In this document: one piece after another, positions 38,201 through 53,200 of the stretch
Position numbering within the stretch: position 1 is the stretch's first letter
How the letters are laid out: each line of letters begins with the position of its first letter
NCBI GenBank assembly: GCA_013397845.1
Contig: VZTG01007430.1
Span: 186,001-250,000, forward strand
Source: Melanocharis versteri
Lineage: Eukaryota; Chordata; Aves; Passeriformes; Melanocharitidae
Direction of reading: 5' to 3'
DNA length: 64,000 nt
Notes under the pieces: model-generated
Databases searched by the model: none
What the model was told of the DNA's origin: nothing
Seen by the model: the letters and a program-made list of their open reading frames with translations, nothing else
Translations under genes and position numbers: made by a program

Positions 38201-41200
38201 CATATTTTTTGTGGTAGAGGTAGTTTGGTGCTGAAGAGTCTTGTGCTGCACAAGGCCTGTGCACAATTACCTTTTAGCTAAACCAAGCTTCTCTAACCAA
38301 ATAGAGATCTCTGAGGTCTATCAAGTAGGTTTTCCTGCACCTTGAGTGAGCAGGCAAACTCTGAGCATGCCTAGTACAAGGCACTCTTGACAGCAGAAAA
38401 CACAACTGCCATGGGCTGCAGTCCCTGGTTAGAGTAGAAATTGAGTGAGAAGGTCCCTTGATGTCATTGCTGGTACTCACAGTATAACACAGAAGTCTTT
38501 GGGTAAATTCATCCTGCCAAAAACTTGCCTAAAGATGGGAATTCGGCATGAAATAGTCCAGATTGTGCAGATTAAAAAGCCTGGTTTGATTTTGGAGGGC
38601 AGGGAAGTTCCTGTTACAGCTGTGGTTGAGTCCTGTCTAATTGTGGTGTTCTGCCATTGATGCCTTGTTAATCTTTCACTGAAGCCTCAATAAGTCTCCC
38701 ATCTTCTGTGACAGATTGAAGAACTGGCCAGGACACTTGCCTGTACTTACAATCAGCCTCCACCTGATCGTTCCAGTGCCGTTGACTCCTCTCCAAAGGC
38801 AAGCAGATCAGCTAAGAAAAGTGCTAAAATTAAGGAACGGTGGAAGATGTCTGCTACAAAGGCTCTTTTGTTGTGGGCAAAAGAACAGTGTTCACTGTAA
38901 GTTCCATCCAAGACTTATAATTAGCATGCTACACTTTGTATTGCTGCTTTCCTCTAAATGTGGTGGTATTTCCCCCTATGTTTTAACATTACTTAGTGAC
39001 AGCTTAGCAGAAAATGCTTTAAATTTCACTTGTGGTTGCCAGTACTTTTAGCATCAGTCAGGTTCTAAATGTTTTGACATGAGCCCTTTAAATATGATAA
39101 AGCAAAGCCCATCTTACTAATTAAATACAAGAGTGTAGTCTGAGTTGTTTGACTTTTCTTTTTAGGGGCTCCTGTGTGATAGGTGTAGTGGAATGTTTAC
39201 ATGATTTACTTGTTTTAATCCTCATGGTTGGCACTGATTCACAAAGTTTCAAGGATTTTAAAATTTTTTTAAAATGGAAAATACAGGATTTCTATGATTC
39301 CCACAGCTCACGCTTTTCTGTCAAAACCCTGCATGATGCCCAAGAAGGATCCTGATCCTGGTGGTCCTAGTCCCTAATTCTAACAAGATGTTTCCCTATG
39401 CCTGATGTACAGAGAGCACTGCTGCTTTCAGTGGGAGTGTTCACAGCACACAATCTAGAGCAGATACAGATGTTTACATTTTCTTCAAGGGCTGCTGCTT
39501 CACTCCAGGATCTTGCAAATATGCTTTACAGTAATGTCAGCTCTTTCTCCACAGCTCTTTGGTTGTTTTATCTTCTAATAAAATCCTACTAATATTCCAT
39601 GTTATTAGCGGGAGATAAAGGCCTTCATCAGCACATCAGACACTTTCTGCCAGGAGAATGGCACTGAGGTTTGCCTTCTAGCTGTGTTTTATCAGAAGAA
39701 GATTAATTGGCACATCAAAAACAGCTCTTTGTCCATGTAATCTTCCTCTTTCTTTTGCCTGTTTTTCAGCAATATTGCTGTCTGGTTTGCAGTATCATTT
39801 CTGAACTGTCATTATGTTGAAATATTTTGTTACCAGTGAATCTTGTAGTTTTTGGTAAAGGAACAAATCTTATAAGACCTGGCCCATTTTTTTGGGACTA
39901 AATTTGATCACCTGAAACCCCACATCTTTTCCATGCTGTAACATATTCATAACATACAGGCTGTTTTTGGAAACTTGTCCCAGAATTCACTGTGGCCTGC
40001 ATGGCTGGGCACCTCACAGCACTGTTCAGGCTGTGAACATTAATAAAAGATGATTTAAAGACACTAAGGTAAGTAAGAGAAAAATAAATACTTTTTCCTG
40101 CACTAGTGCATTGCATTTAATATCTGGAATTTCTAAAATGCCAGTTCTTGGTGGGCTTGCAGACAAATACATGTTCTGCAGTGCTTTTCTTTGTTGCTTT
40201 TCCACCCCATAGAATGCATAGTTGTTGAGCACAAAGGTGATATTTAGAAAGGATTTGGATCAGCAAGGCTTCATCTTCAGAATACAAGAGAAGACAAAAA
40301 GAAATAGAGTAATTTTGTAGGAATAGTGAAAAATATGTAATTGTAGTGATTGGTAGTACTGGCTGCGTTGTTGTCTGACTTGTGCAGAAGTTCAGTGGCA
40401 AGGTGCTTTCTGATTTGTTTCATACTCCGTTTTACTGAATTTATATATTATTTCTGAATTTGTACTTACAGCCTGTTTCTTTAGATGGCCTAACGTTTTG
40501 TTTCCACTCATTTCTGGGATAGGCATGGCTCTGTCAGTGTCACTGATTTCAAGTCCAGCTGGCGAAGTGGACTGGCTTTTTTAGCCATCATCCAAACCTT
40601 GAGACCAGGTCTGGTTGATCTGGAGAAGGCAAAAGCCAGAAGCAATAAAGAAAACCTGAAAGAGGCTTTCAGAATTGCAGAACTGGAGCTGAATATCCCA
40701 CGGCTTCTGGAGCCTGAAGGTAAATGATCAGCTTTTTAAAAATCTTCGTTATTAGGAATGAGATTAATATGATCTCTAAGATTGTGCTTAAGTTTGAAAT
40801 GGAGCACTGATGTTTGCTGTAATGCTCAAACCTGAAGTTCTTTATTTTATAACATCAGCTGTACTTAAGGACTGTAAGATTTTTGAATTAGCAACAATTG
40901 CAGGAGCAATATGCAGAAGAAAGGATATGAAACTTTCCTGTTCATGGGAGAAACTTTTTCATTAGTTAATCATGTTCCATTAAAATATTCCCAAGGAAAA
41001 GAAATGTTCATTACATATTAATTTCTGTCAATGGCATGTTAAGCGGGCTGTTGCAAAATAAACATGTTTATGGTAATGTGTTTTAATAACTGCAGCGTAG
41101 TGTGTAATTATGTGATCAGGCCTAGAAGGCTGCATAATTATGTAAATGGGGTATTGGCTCTCGTAGATGTTGACATCGTGAATCCGGATGAAAAATCAAT

Positions 41201-44200
41201 CATGACTTACGTGGCTCAGTTTTTGCAATACTCCAAGAATCTGCCTGAGTCTGAAGAAGACATGCAGGTATGTCATGTGTGTTGTCACTGTTATCACATT
41301 CAAATGAATGTGCTTTCTTTGCCCAGTTTATATCTGAGTTGGTAACACATAGTAGATCTCTGATTCTGCTCCTGTGTGGTAGAAAAAACTCCATGTTACA
41401 GATTGTTGATTGATCATGCAGGTGGAATTGCTGCGCAGGTTGTTTTGTTTTTCACTGAACTATTACAGAGGACATTTTCAAGCTTGGTTGTCTTCATGTG
41501 TGCTCTGAAGTCTGTGTAAACTGTGGAGGAGAGGCAGACAGATTTGCAGATGCACAGAACAACCAGCTTTAAATTTAGTAGCTGACATGCAAAGCGGACA
41601 GACATTGCCACTTGCAGATAAAACTGACCAGAAACCCACATTTTCTATGCTCTGTATTCTCTTATGAGGGTTTAATTGGTTATTCACCTATCTCCATACT
41701 GATAACCTCCTTTCAGTAGGACTGCAATCACATCTTCTTCTGACGTCTTCATATATCCGGGTGCCAGGTTTAAAACTTTGTCCCTGCTGTGTAACAGTGC
41801 CTGACTCAAAATTCATCAGGGTCCCGAGGAATTATTATTTGTTTTTTAATAGCTTTGGATGGGCTTTATCATATGCTCAATGAGTGTTGTTTTATGGCAC
41901 AATGTAAATTTTTAAAAATGCTTGCAAAATGGAAAAATGAAATTTTCTGCTCTAATTACCAGGAGAAAGTAAGAGAGGCCATGGACTGGTTGGCTGCACA
42001 GGAGAAGAAGTTAGCAAAGCTGCTGGTGGAAACAGAGAATGAAACATATTACCAGAAGTACAAAGTAAGTTGCCTTTCATGTTTAAAAGCTTCTGTGAAA
42101 AGAATCTGTTTCTGTGAATATTTTTAATATTTTTCATCCTCGTTGCCTAAACTGAAGTGTTAAATAAGCTTTTAAACAAAACTTGGAAATCTGACGGTGA
42201 AATTGTTAAACGCCCTCATATGATTGAAGGAAAGGTAGGATAAAATCCTTTCTGTTATGAAAAAGAGATAGGCTATTTCGTTTTTGAGCAGAGTTTTTGG
42301 AAAGAGTAAAGTAGTGTCTTAATTAATTGATGTGGTTGAGGACTTGGACAAGATTCAAGCACGTAGGCCCTTCACAGAGTTACTTTTGCTATTTCTGTGC
42401 TAATTACAACAGTAGGTTTTACCCAGCTAATGTAGTAGAAGAGTAGTTGAACTGCTGGCTACAGGTTGTGCTGAAGGAAAATTTCCTTTGGCTTATATTG
42501 TAGCCAGAGTTTGTCATAAAATGGCCCATGGGGAACTGTGAGAGGAGGAGTTTTCCCTTTCTCTTGCTGGGGGGGGGAGAGCTGTGTTCTGACTGCACTG
42601 ACATTATGTTAAATACAGACTTAGGGAATGGCACCTATAATTTCAGACCCAAATACTGCCTGGAGACAAGAATGCCTCCTGCTGTCTTGCCTTTGCATGC
42701 ATCACACTCTTTGAAGTTAATGGAACTCATAGCAGTGTGTTCAAAGGCAGGGCTTGGCTCCCTGAGCTTCCATCTGACATCTGTGAATTACTCTTCTTTT
42801 CTATCCCTAGGAAATGATGTCATTTATGGAAACATTTAACCAAGAGAAAACCCCCTTCCTGCCTGTGTTGTCGTCAAAAAGAGGTGAAGCTGAGCTGAGT
42901 GAAGGCCAGCAGCAGATGAGGGAAGAGTGGGATAAAGTGATCTCTCAGGTCAGAGGCAATTCTCACCCACCCCATCACCAGCATGAGCATGTTGGATGAA
43001 GAAGGCTAAGTCTACCCCAGGAACTCCCACTGGGAAAAGTGGGGAGATGATGCTTTATTTGGAATGATAGAAGAGGTTTGACCCTGAACCTGAAGTCCAG
43101 ACAGTCTGAGTGGCATTCAGTGCCCCAGAGGAGGCAGAGGGTGACTGTGTGTTACCCTTCTGTCTCCTGAGCCTCAAGTCTGAAACATCCCTGGAAAATG
43201 CCCTGCATCTGGTTATTTTGGAACACTCTTCCTATCAAAATTTTTGGCCTATTTATGCTTAAAAGGTTATTTTGGGACATAATTATGGCTGAGATAGTGA
43301 TGCAGCTGGGAAAAGTGTGTTAATATATTCCTTCCTGTGGCACAGATGCTGATCTGGTGAGGCCTGGTTGGTCAGAGCTTTGCAGTGAGGTTGGCAGTGT
43401 TGGCTCAAACAGGGATGTGTGGGGCCGTGCTGGGAATTGCTGTTTTTGGAAGAAATGTTCCCCTGTGAGCCTCAAGACAGAAAGCTGTTCATCTCTGTTG
43501 CCCCCCTATTTTTGAAACTAGTTCACTATAAACTTTCCTGTTGCTGGGCCTTGGGACAGTCACCAGCAAAGGACAGTAATGCCAGATTCTCTGTGGTGTT
43601 GCAGAGGTTACAGCCTGGGAGCAAACCTGGCTTTGAGGTAAATGTGGCTGATTTGCAGCTGACTTCACTGGAAGCCCTTTTTTTTGGACAGTGACAGGCA
43701 TGAGGGAGTGGGTTCCTGCAGTGTCTTGAGCACCAGCTTATGCAGCTTATATCAGCATCTTGGGGATGGGGAAGAAAATAATAGTGAGAGATTTAATCCA
43801 CTTGTTTTCCTTTTAAAGATTAACGAGTGGAAAGCGAAGCTGGACCAGATGTTGCCCTCCCCTCTGGATAGCATTGAGGCTTGGCTCCAGGAGGTGGAAC
43901 GTCTGCAGGCAGAAGATTTGCCTGATTTGCAGGACCCGTTCAAAGCAATGTCTGTCTTCAGAGAAATAATTGTAATATTTAAGGTATGCTGATCACAGAG
44001 GAAATTCTGCTTCAGTTTGACCCGGCAAAGCACTTGTTATGGAATTACTGTTTGACATTTTGGGAAGTGGAGTGCATATGTTTGTCTTCTGAAGATGAAA
44101 AGCTCTTCTGAACATACCTTTGAAGAATTATGAGTTTAATTAAATAACTGCATGGGTCTATAAGGCAGGTTTCAGACTTCACTGGGGTGAGATTAAATTT

Positions 44201-47200
44201 GAGTACTACCTGAATGAGTAAATTATGCTATTCCTTTTTATGTGGTTCCTGCAACTTGTTTGTTTGTTAAGTAATAATACAGGATAATTGCATCTTTATC
44301 TTTAAATCTATGCTTAATGCATACCTATTCAGAAAAGCACTTGAGCTTAAGGTTACATTCCAGGGAGTTCAAGAAGTTTGTGTGTTTAAAGTTAAATATT
44401 TGCTGAATCACTCTGTAGTTCCATTCAAGGCAAGGATAGATATTTTGATACCTTCGTACCATGCAAGTTATTTGTTCTGATCTTCAAATATTTGCACAGA
44501 TAATAGTTTAAACATCCTTTTAAGTTTGAAAGTTCTGAAAGAGTAGATGGGTTGATGCCTGGCTGGTGATCATAATGCCATACTAGTTTTTTTATAAACA
44601 ATTTGCTGGTTTTGTGACATTGTCCTTAGAGAGAATTTGAAAGCATGGGCAGTGGAGGTTCTTGCAAGTGGCTTGATAACAGCACCCTTTTGTACTGTTT
44701 CTAGTCAGTTCCTGGTATGAGAGATGGCTTTTTAACTGGTAACAGCTTTGCCAGTCTTTAGCCATTTGATCTAAGATTCTTGTTGTACAACCTAAGTACT
44801 TAAAGCATTTTTAAGAATAAGATAGAGAGACTGATGTCATTTCTTTAGGGATTTCTTTTTTCCCATTAAACATAGAGATAAAATCATTGCATTCCTTCAG
44901 AAGAAGAAACTCGTTAATGCTTAATTTCTGCCAAATCCACTTTTCTTGGGGAAGACATCCTGCTGAGAATTTTTTCCCCTTTTAGTACGTCTTGTGTAGG
45001 GATCATATTGGCAAGGCGTTACCTTATAATGCAAATTTTACTTAGGATCTAGGAAATTATCTACCAATGCCCATAACTGTCTGACTGATACAGAGTTAAG
45101 ATTACAAAATCCAGTGCTAAAAATCTGTGCACCATTTTTATGGTTGAGGGCTGTCCCAGGATGTAGCCATTTCCATTAACATACTTTGTGCAGATTTTAT
45201 AACACAGAAATGAACTTTCAGCATATTTTTTATATGCCACTGAGAAATAGTCTTATCTTCTGTGCAATATATTTTATGTTTTATTTCCAGGTAGGGAATT
45301 TGGTGCTGAGACACATGCCTGTAAAATATTCCCCAATCATGGGACACTGGCCATTGGATGGTTAATTTGAAACCCTGTCAGCCTGGTGTTAGACACAAAT
45401 TTATTGAGCAGTCAAATGAACTCTGGGGCAGGTGACATAGCAGATTTATTCAACAGGTTTTGCTGTCAGTCTTTGCTAAGGGATAGCAAAGAACAACTTA
45501 ATGCCCTGAAGCTGTTACAGTGATGCTTTTTTTCTTCTAAAGATGATAGTGCAAGTGCAGAAAAAACTGATAGCAGGAGTAGTGTAAGGTCATGTTCCTT
45601 ATATTTAAGCAGATGCACACTGATAAGAGAAATCAGGTAGTTTTGCACTAAATATGCACTTTAGAAGGTGATCAGGTAAATACTTTTATTGCACTTTAAT
45701 GAGTAATGACGTTGGGAGATTGCCTTGTGCTGACTAGTTCTTAATAGCTCTTCCCCTAATGGCAGGTGACTTGGATGAAATACTCTAGATCAAAATGAAT
45801 GGCTTACTATGTCTTGTTTTCTCCAGGGCTTGATGGATTGTTTTGATTCTCACTTGGACACCCTTCAGTCATTTAAGAATGAAGATGAGAAGAATATGCC
45901 GCTAGTTTTGCCTGAAAAATTAGAGGAAATGAGAAGAAGGTTGTGATGCTCAAATTCCCTCTACTTCATGTTGCATTCCAGCTCTGCTATTGACTTGCTC
46001 TGCTGTTCTGAGCAAAGCACATAATTTATCCACGCCTTGCAGAAAAAGGGCATTTTGGACCTAAGCACAGGCTGACTGTCAAGTGGAGCAGGCAGGGATC
46101 TCTCATTGGTCCAATGAATGTTTAATAATGTGTACAGAGTAGAGCTCATTAACAGGACCTTTTCGGATGCCCTTTGCTAGTGGGGATAGGAAACAACCCC
46201 TAGGGATAGGAAACTTGAATATTTTGAATGTAAAAATTTCCCTGGTGGTGGGGATTCTCTAAATTTTAATTTCCACCTTTTAAAATCACTGTGATCTATA
46301 GCTTGTACTACCCCACATGTCTGTTGGAGCATATTTTTTAAAAATGACCAGTGAATCTGTATCCATAACCTGAGATGCTTTGACATACCGATGGCAGATG
46401 CCCCTTTTTTTTGGCATTGAGGGTTTTTCACACATTGAGCAGGCAACATTGACTTCTCAATTGTTGCTGCTTAAAAATTGCTGCTGCTTTAGAAAAAATG
46501 AACTCTTGTTATCTTAAAACTTTATTCCATATATTTACATATATGTAATTCTGATTTTTAGGATAAAATCCTTGTACATTAATGCCTTGTGTATCCAATG
46601 GTTTTGAATAAACTTCTGGAACTATTTTCTGTTTGCAGATTCAGCAATATTCGTTCCACAAACCCCAGCACTTTTCTTGAATACCACTATGGACTGTGCT
46701 CAGCTATTGCCAATGAGGTGAAGTTAAAGCTAAATATCTGGGACGTGAAATATGGGGCAAAAGAGTCCGTGGAATCACTGCTGGAAAATTGGAATGTAAG
46801 TTTCAGATACATGTATCACATCCTGTATCCACATGTGATAGTAGTTCTTCCCTTCCCTTGTTTGATTCAGGCTTTTGTCTTCGTCATCTGAAGATATTAT
46901 AGTTGGTAGAAGCATGGCAGACTCATGAAATCTCAGATTTATTCAAAGAAGGGCAGGTAGACTTCCCTAGAAGCTTTCCTTGCCCCCAACATCTTCCATT
47001 TTGCTATGAATGAGAGTTTTTCTTCAGTTTGGAGAAGTAACGCAGGCCATGACTGTGATTTTCTCTCTGCCCATTTTTATTCTTTATTGTGAAGATTTCT
47101 TTCTTTCTTTCTAGACTATTTATAGAGCCAGCAGCCCTTCCCTAGCTCCAATCCACAGAACCCTCTCTGGGGCAGTGCAGTAGTTGCTTTCTTCAAAACC

Positions 47201-50200
47201 AACCATTATTCACTCTGCTGTTTAATGCTGCCTCTTCCTTTTCCCAGCCTCTTTACCTCCTTATGCTTCGTGGTGAATATGAATTGTCTTGTTCTATTAC
47301 ATTTTATGCTTAGCTTAGACTCAAGTTATGGAACTGATGCCACATGTAGGCTTTTAGGAGGGGATGGATTGCCCAACCCCAAATACTGATGCTGCATCAG
47401 GAATACAGGCAGAGGTGAAAATGATGATGCCTTCAGTTTTTCCCCAACTCCAGTTAATGGGATTCCTTGTGAATTCCATCTTAGTGGACTTTTCCAGAGG
47501 ATTCTCAGGCTGGCAAATCCGTAGTTAAATTAGTGGCAATTTCACCAGCCTCAGAACTGTGGAAGGAGGCAACAATAGGTTGTATAAAATAGCAGTTTCC
47601 CTGAGCAGTATCAACCTCACCCTGTGGAGAGATGATGGTGCAGAGTTATTCTGTGCTGAGTTTGTTGGTTCAGTTGGCTTCATAAATACTTATTATCATG
47701 TTATTTCTACAGTTGTGGTTCATGGTCTTGCTCAAGCTGATAGAATGTAGAGCTTTCCCAGGAAGTTCAGGCCTTGTTGCTGGCTTTCTTTCTGGTCCCA
47801 TGATGAGACGTCCTGGCTCAGTGGTGATGTGGTGGCCCAGGCTTGTCACAGTCACAGGGGAGGCTGTTTTGTAGCCTGCTGGGTAGGACATTTGTAGGAG
47901 TGAGGAGTGCTGGAGTGAGATCAGCTCAGGCAGAGAGGGGCTGAAGATCGACCCTCATTCCCTGTGCACACACAGGTCTCCTCCTCTGCTCCCACTTCTT
48001 CCTCTTTCACCCTCTCCATCCCCAGTCTGAATCTTGATCTGTGTCAGAAACGAGGCACGTCAATATTCCTGTGCATGCAAGGAAACCCACCTTTTGCTTT
48101 CATCACTGTTTCGCATTCTGTGACTAAATTCTGCCTGACTTGTTCTAGATGCCATTTCTCAGTATTGCCCTGGGGCTGTAACTGTTTGAAACAAGCAGTC
48201 CTGACTCATGCAGGGCTGTGGCTCAGGCAGTGGCATTCAGGTATTCATATTTCTATTTACTTTACTCTCTGTGCAAGCAGAATAAAAGAACAGGACTGTT
48301 TCAGACTAAAGGGTGCAGCTGAGTTGCTGGGTGGGCTTTGCTCAGTTTACATTTAACCTGTAGGTTGTAGGCTCATATTAAAAGAAAAAAAAAGTGTCCC
48401 AAGCTGTATTTCTTACCCAGTTTTACGTCATTCAGTGTTACCCATATCAATTGCTTTTCACTTTGGGCAGAATTTCATTGAAGAAAAGAAACTTGAAACA
48501 CAACTAGACACTGCTACTCACATCTGTGAAGACTTAAAAAACATAAGTGGTCCTGACTTAGGTAAGCTCATGCACATAAGTTGATATGAAGATCTCTATT
48601 TTGAACTGATGTGCTGCCACCAGTTTTAATTCCATCTACTGTTCTGTGTAAACAGTGCTTCTGTTTAATTAACCTCTCTGTTTCCAAATGTATAAAATAA
48701 TCTCTATTCCATGTCCTAGCTGGAGATCCTCAAGAAATCAGCAAACTTTTGAAGACAGTGGAGTCGAAGATTTCTACGTGCAAAGAGTATATTTCCAATG
48801 TAAACACCACCCTACAGAAAGTCCTGTCCTCCTGGAGTAATTACACAGAAAACATCCACTTACTAAAGACATGGCTGGAAGAAAACAGAAATGAGGATCC
48901 AAAAGAGGTACGTGGTTGGATTTTTCTTTGTTTGGCAAACAGAGATACTTGGAAGTCTGCTAGAAGGAAAATACTAAATCTCACAGTGGCTGTTGTTGTT
49001 GCTTTTCTGCTTTTATTTTTGGAAATAAATGTTTGACAGGGTTCTGCTTTAAATGATTTCAATGTCTCTGTCTAGATTCCTGCTGAGATCCTGGCGAAGA
49101 GGAATTCGATTCATGGTTCTTTAAATGAAGCTGGAAACCATCTCATCGAAGTCAGCAAAGAGCAGGTTGGATCAAATATTGCCAAAGAGCTGAAGAAACT
49201 GAACAGGAGATGGGCAAAGTTCATCAAGAGGACACACTTTGTGAGTTGCAGGTTTCTCTTACCCTTTGCCATGCAGCCTTCATGCCTTGTATTATCTAGA
49301 CTTACCAGCTTGCTAATCAGAGATGGATCAATCTTTCAGTCAACTCAAGGTTGCCAGTTTTAAAGCTTGAGGAACAGGGAGTACACAGCAGCATCCCGTT
49401 CTTTGGTCGTTGTGACTCAGTTAAATTCTTGTTATAACAGGATGGAAAACGTTCAATTTTTAAATTGAAATCTCAAAACCACTTATAAAAGGGAATCTTA
49501 TTGTAAAATAAAGCTCTTAATTCAGTGCTAGAGGCGGAAGTAATCAATTTAGCCTGTGCTGAATTTTACGATCTCTGTCTCAGCTAGTAGAAAGTAATTA
49601 TTGCTGCATAGATATTTCTAAGGTTGTGCAACTTTTCACCAGCTCACTTGACAGGTTTTTAGGCTGCTGTAAATCCCTATACAACCTGCCTAATGTTATA
49701 CATATTACATTTCCTGGAATGCTTTCGCAAGAATGACATTTTCACTCTGCCTGGGAATATTGGAGCTCTTAATTTTCTGAGTTGAGCCTTTCATTGACGT
49801 TTATTAAAGGTACTGCTGTGACAGTAAATGGTGGCAAAAAATTACTACTACATTTTTGTGGGAGATGAGCTTAGTGAGAGTGCAATAAAATCAAAGGAAG
49901 CAATCAAAGGGTGAGGGAAATACAGGGTTTGCTAGAAAAACCCTTAATAAGAGATGCTTCAAGGAAATACATTGAGGAATCAGAGAGCTAAGGTGCAAGA
50001 AGCCTGTCTAAGGTCTTAAGGACTTTCTGAGTTATTTTTCTGGCATTGCTTTGTACATTATGACTATCATATGTATTATAGTTATTTTTTTATATAGAAG
50101 GCAAGACCAAATGCTTGAGCTCTGGCCTGTGACTGCCAGTACCATTAAACTGTCAGCACACTTCCTGATCTTGATTTGACCAGCACTAGCTGCTGTTCTC

Positions 50201-53200
50201 TTGGACAATTCCCTGGTGTGGGCTGGGGGATGCTGCAGCCCAGGAGCTTTTCCTCCACAGTAGTGTGGCTGCTTGCAGGGGAGGGGACAAGGGGACAGGC
50301 CGTGTGGGCAGAGGTTGTGCTGTCCCACCTGCCCTCAGGGCTGAGGAGCTGAGCCTCACATGGTTTGTTTACCAATATGCTTGGCTTTTATTTCTCCTTT
50401 GATCCCTGTTGGTTGCTAAAGCTGGAAGGTGACCGAAGTGGTGACTGTGTTGGAGGAGGGCAGTGGGGAGATGATGGGAATGAACATCTTACCCTGCTCT
50501 TTGTTTGTAGCTTGGGGAAGAGAGCACAAATGCTGCTGAAAAGACCACGGAGCTTCCAGGGAGCCTGGAGAAAATTGAAGAGCTGCTTGGAGGGGTGGAC
50601 AGCTGGGCAGCAGAGATTGCATGTCTGCTTAGCAAGATCAGTCACGAGGGGCCTGTGGAACCTGAGATGGAGGAACATTTGCAGGTGAAAATGCTGCTTG
50701 AAATACTTGTTCCTCAGATTCTCATCTTGCAGCACGAGTTTATGGCTGGGGTAAAATGAACTATCATTAGTGAAGGAGAAATTAATGTGGATTTTGTGCT
50801 GTAACATTGGTAAAAAGTCAAGACAGTGCTTGTGCCTTGTTGTTATTTCTCAGGATTGCTCCCAGATGAGCTGTGAGTGAATCTTCCACCGTCAGTATGT
50901 CCTGATGACAAGCAGGTGCCAATGAAATGCTGTTGGTGCCACTGATCAGCAGCTTGTTCTCGAGTGATATTAATTGCTCCTGCCCAGCACAGCACTTGGA
51001 GAAGACTAGAACCCTGCAAGTTGCCAATTTGAGAAGTTCTGGTCATACAATACTTTTATCATCTACCCCTCTATGCAGGGAGGAGGTTTGGCACACCTTG
51101 GCTGTATTCTAGGCTAACCCATCAAAAACTGGGATAATTGAAGTATTTTCAGCAGCACATGGAGTAATTTGGGAATCTCATAGGCAGTTGCTCTAAATAT
51201 CCAGAGAGAGCATGAATTAATTTCTAATGGGAAATTCCCACATCTCTCTGCCAGGGATTACCCCCAGCTCCCAGCAGATGGCAGGTGAAAATATGTGTAT
51301 ATAACTCAGCAGCTTCAGTACAAAGTCTGATTTATTTTCTTCGCCTGCCAGTGAAGGTGAGACAGAGCAAAGATGCCAGGCTTTGCACTGAAGAAGTTGA
51401 AGCACTGTCTGATGTTGCCTTTATTTATTTCTGCAACAGGGCCTGTATAACCTAACAGTGTGAAGGTGACCACCAGAAGGAGGTTTCATTGAAGCTCCTT
51501 TGTCTAACTGCTGTAATTAAACAGAAATACTCTTTATTTCATTTAATCTACCTACAATAAGTGTACACCAGAATCAGTGTCAGTTTCCTGTTACTTTGTG
51601 CTTTCTTGCACAGTGTTCAGCTGACAGATTTGGGAGCATGAGAGATGAAAAGGATCTGTTCATCTTTCTGTAATCACGGGCATATGTTTATAAAACAGGC
51701 CTCATTTTGCAGTGTGACTCTAGTTTGTTAAAAAGACATGAAGTAACAAAGGACACCCTGAAATACAGCCTCCAAAAGTGTGGCTGGCATTGTATCTGCA
51801 TGTCTGGGGGCAGGAGAGATCAGGTCGCTCGTTACCTGCAGTACAATAGGTCGAGATCCAGAATAAAGCTCTGATTATCGTTAGGAGAATGCTAATTGAC
51901 AACTTCAAACAGGAGAAATGTGTTGAATATTCATAGATCAAAACAGCTCTAATAACGACTTTTCATGATAAATATTCAAGCACTGCACACTTCTCCTGCA
52001 TGCAAAACACCCAGCTGCTTCCTGCCTTGCAGTACTGAATACTACAAGAAAATCTGAGCCTTGGTATGTGCTTGCTCTTGGATGACTTCGTGATCAGATG
52101 ATGCATATCCAAATGTGTGGTTTCATTTGGGAGGCTGTTTGGATGGGAGAGCACGTTTGAAAAACACATCTAATTGGCTCTGTGGCAAAGGCACGGGAGC
52201 TATTGCACTGACAGAAAGAAATTGCTTCAGCAAACAGAATCCCCTGTGGATGGCAGCAAATTTCTTTCTCTCCACACAGAGATTTTACAGTGCAGTACAC
52301 TGACCATAGCTGGAATATAAGACTTTCCTTTACCAATTATTGACCATCCATGATCAAGGCTGGCTTTTTCACTCAGTTTGTTTAAACAAAAAGACAAACA
52401 AACACTTGTAAAGGCTTCTAATGCTTTCTGTTCAACCAGAGTTTGGCTGCAAGAGGAACCTCGTGCCAAGACCAAGTTGTGGCAGCAGAAGAGATGTTGC
52501 AATCCCTGAGGCAGGATGTTTCAAGTCAGGTGTTTCAGCAGCATTCTCACACCACTGGGCTGGAGGCACGAATTAAAGAAGCCAGAGACAAAATAGAGGT
52601 ACTCCTTGATACACACACAGATATCTGCAATTTTTGCGTTATGGGATAAGGAAGACTCCTCCTCAGTCATGTAAAATAGAAAAGGTTCTATACTATTGGA
52701 ATCAGTCTCCCAGACTTGCCGGGGCAAAATCTAGAACATTTCCAAGATCAGTATCTCAACTTGAAAAACTTGAGTGACGTTATGAAGCAATAACTTTATC
52801 TAATTACTGGCACTCAGGCGTGTACTGAAAAGTCTCTTTCTTCCAAGGCTGTCATGAGTGACCTGAACAACATCTTGTCCAAATCTGAGAAAAGACCCTC
52901 AGAGAAGGAGGCTTTGCTCAATTTTGAAGAATCCCAGAATGAACTTGAGGCCTCCATTTCGAAGGCTGTGCAACTTGTCAGTCAAAAGTTAAGTCCTGAA
53001 GAATGTATTTCAAGATATGAGGTGGGTTTGTTTTCTGAACCAGCTGAATTTGAGTACTTCTGAGGGCTATGTGGTCTCTAAAAGTCTGAAATAAGAAAAA
53101 TACTGGCTTTTTTTTTTTGTGGGTAGCTATTAGTGCTTTTCTCAGTTTTCTGATTTAGCACTGTATTAACTTGGCAGACAACTTGAATGAAGAAACATAA

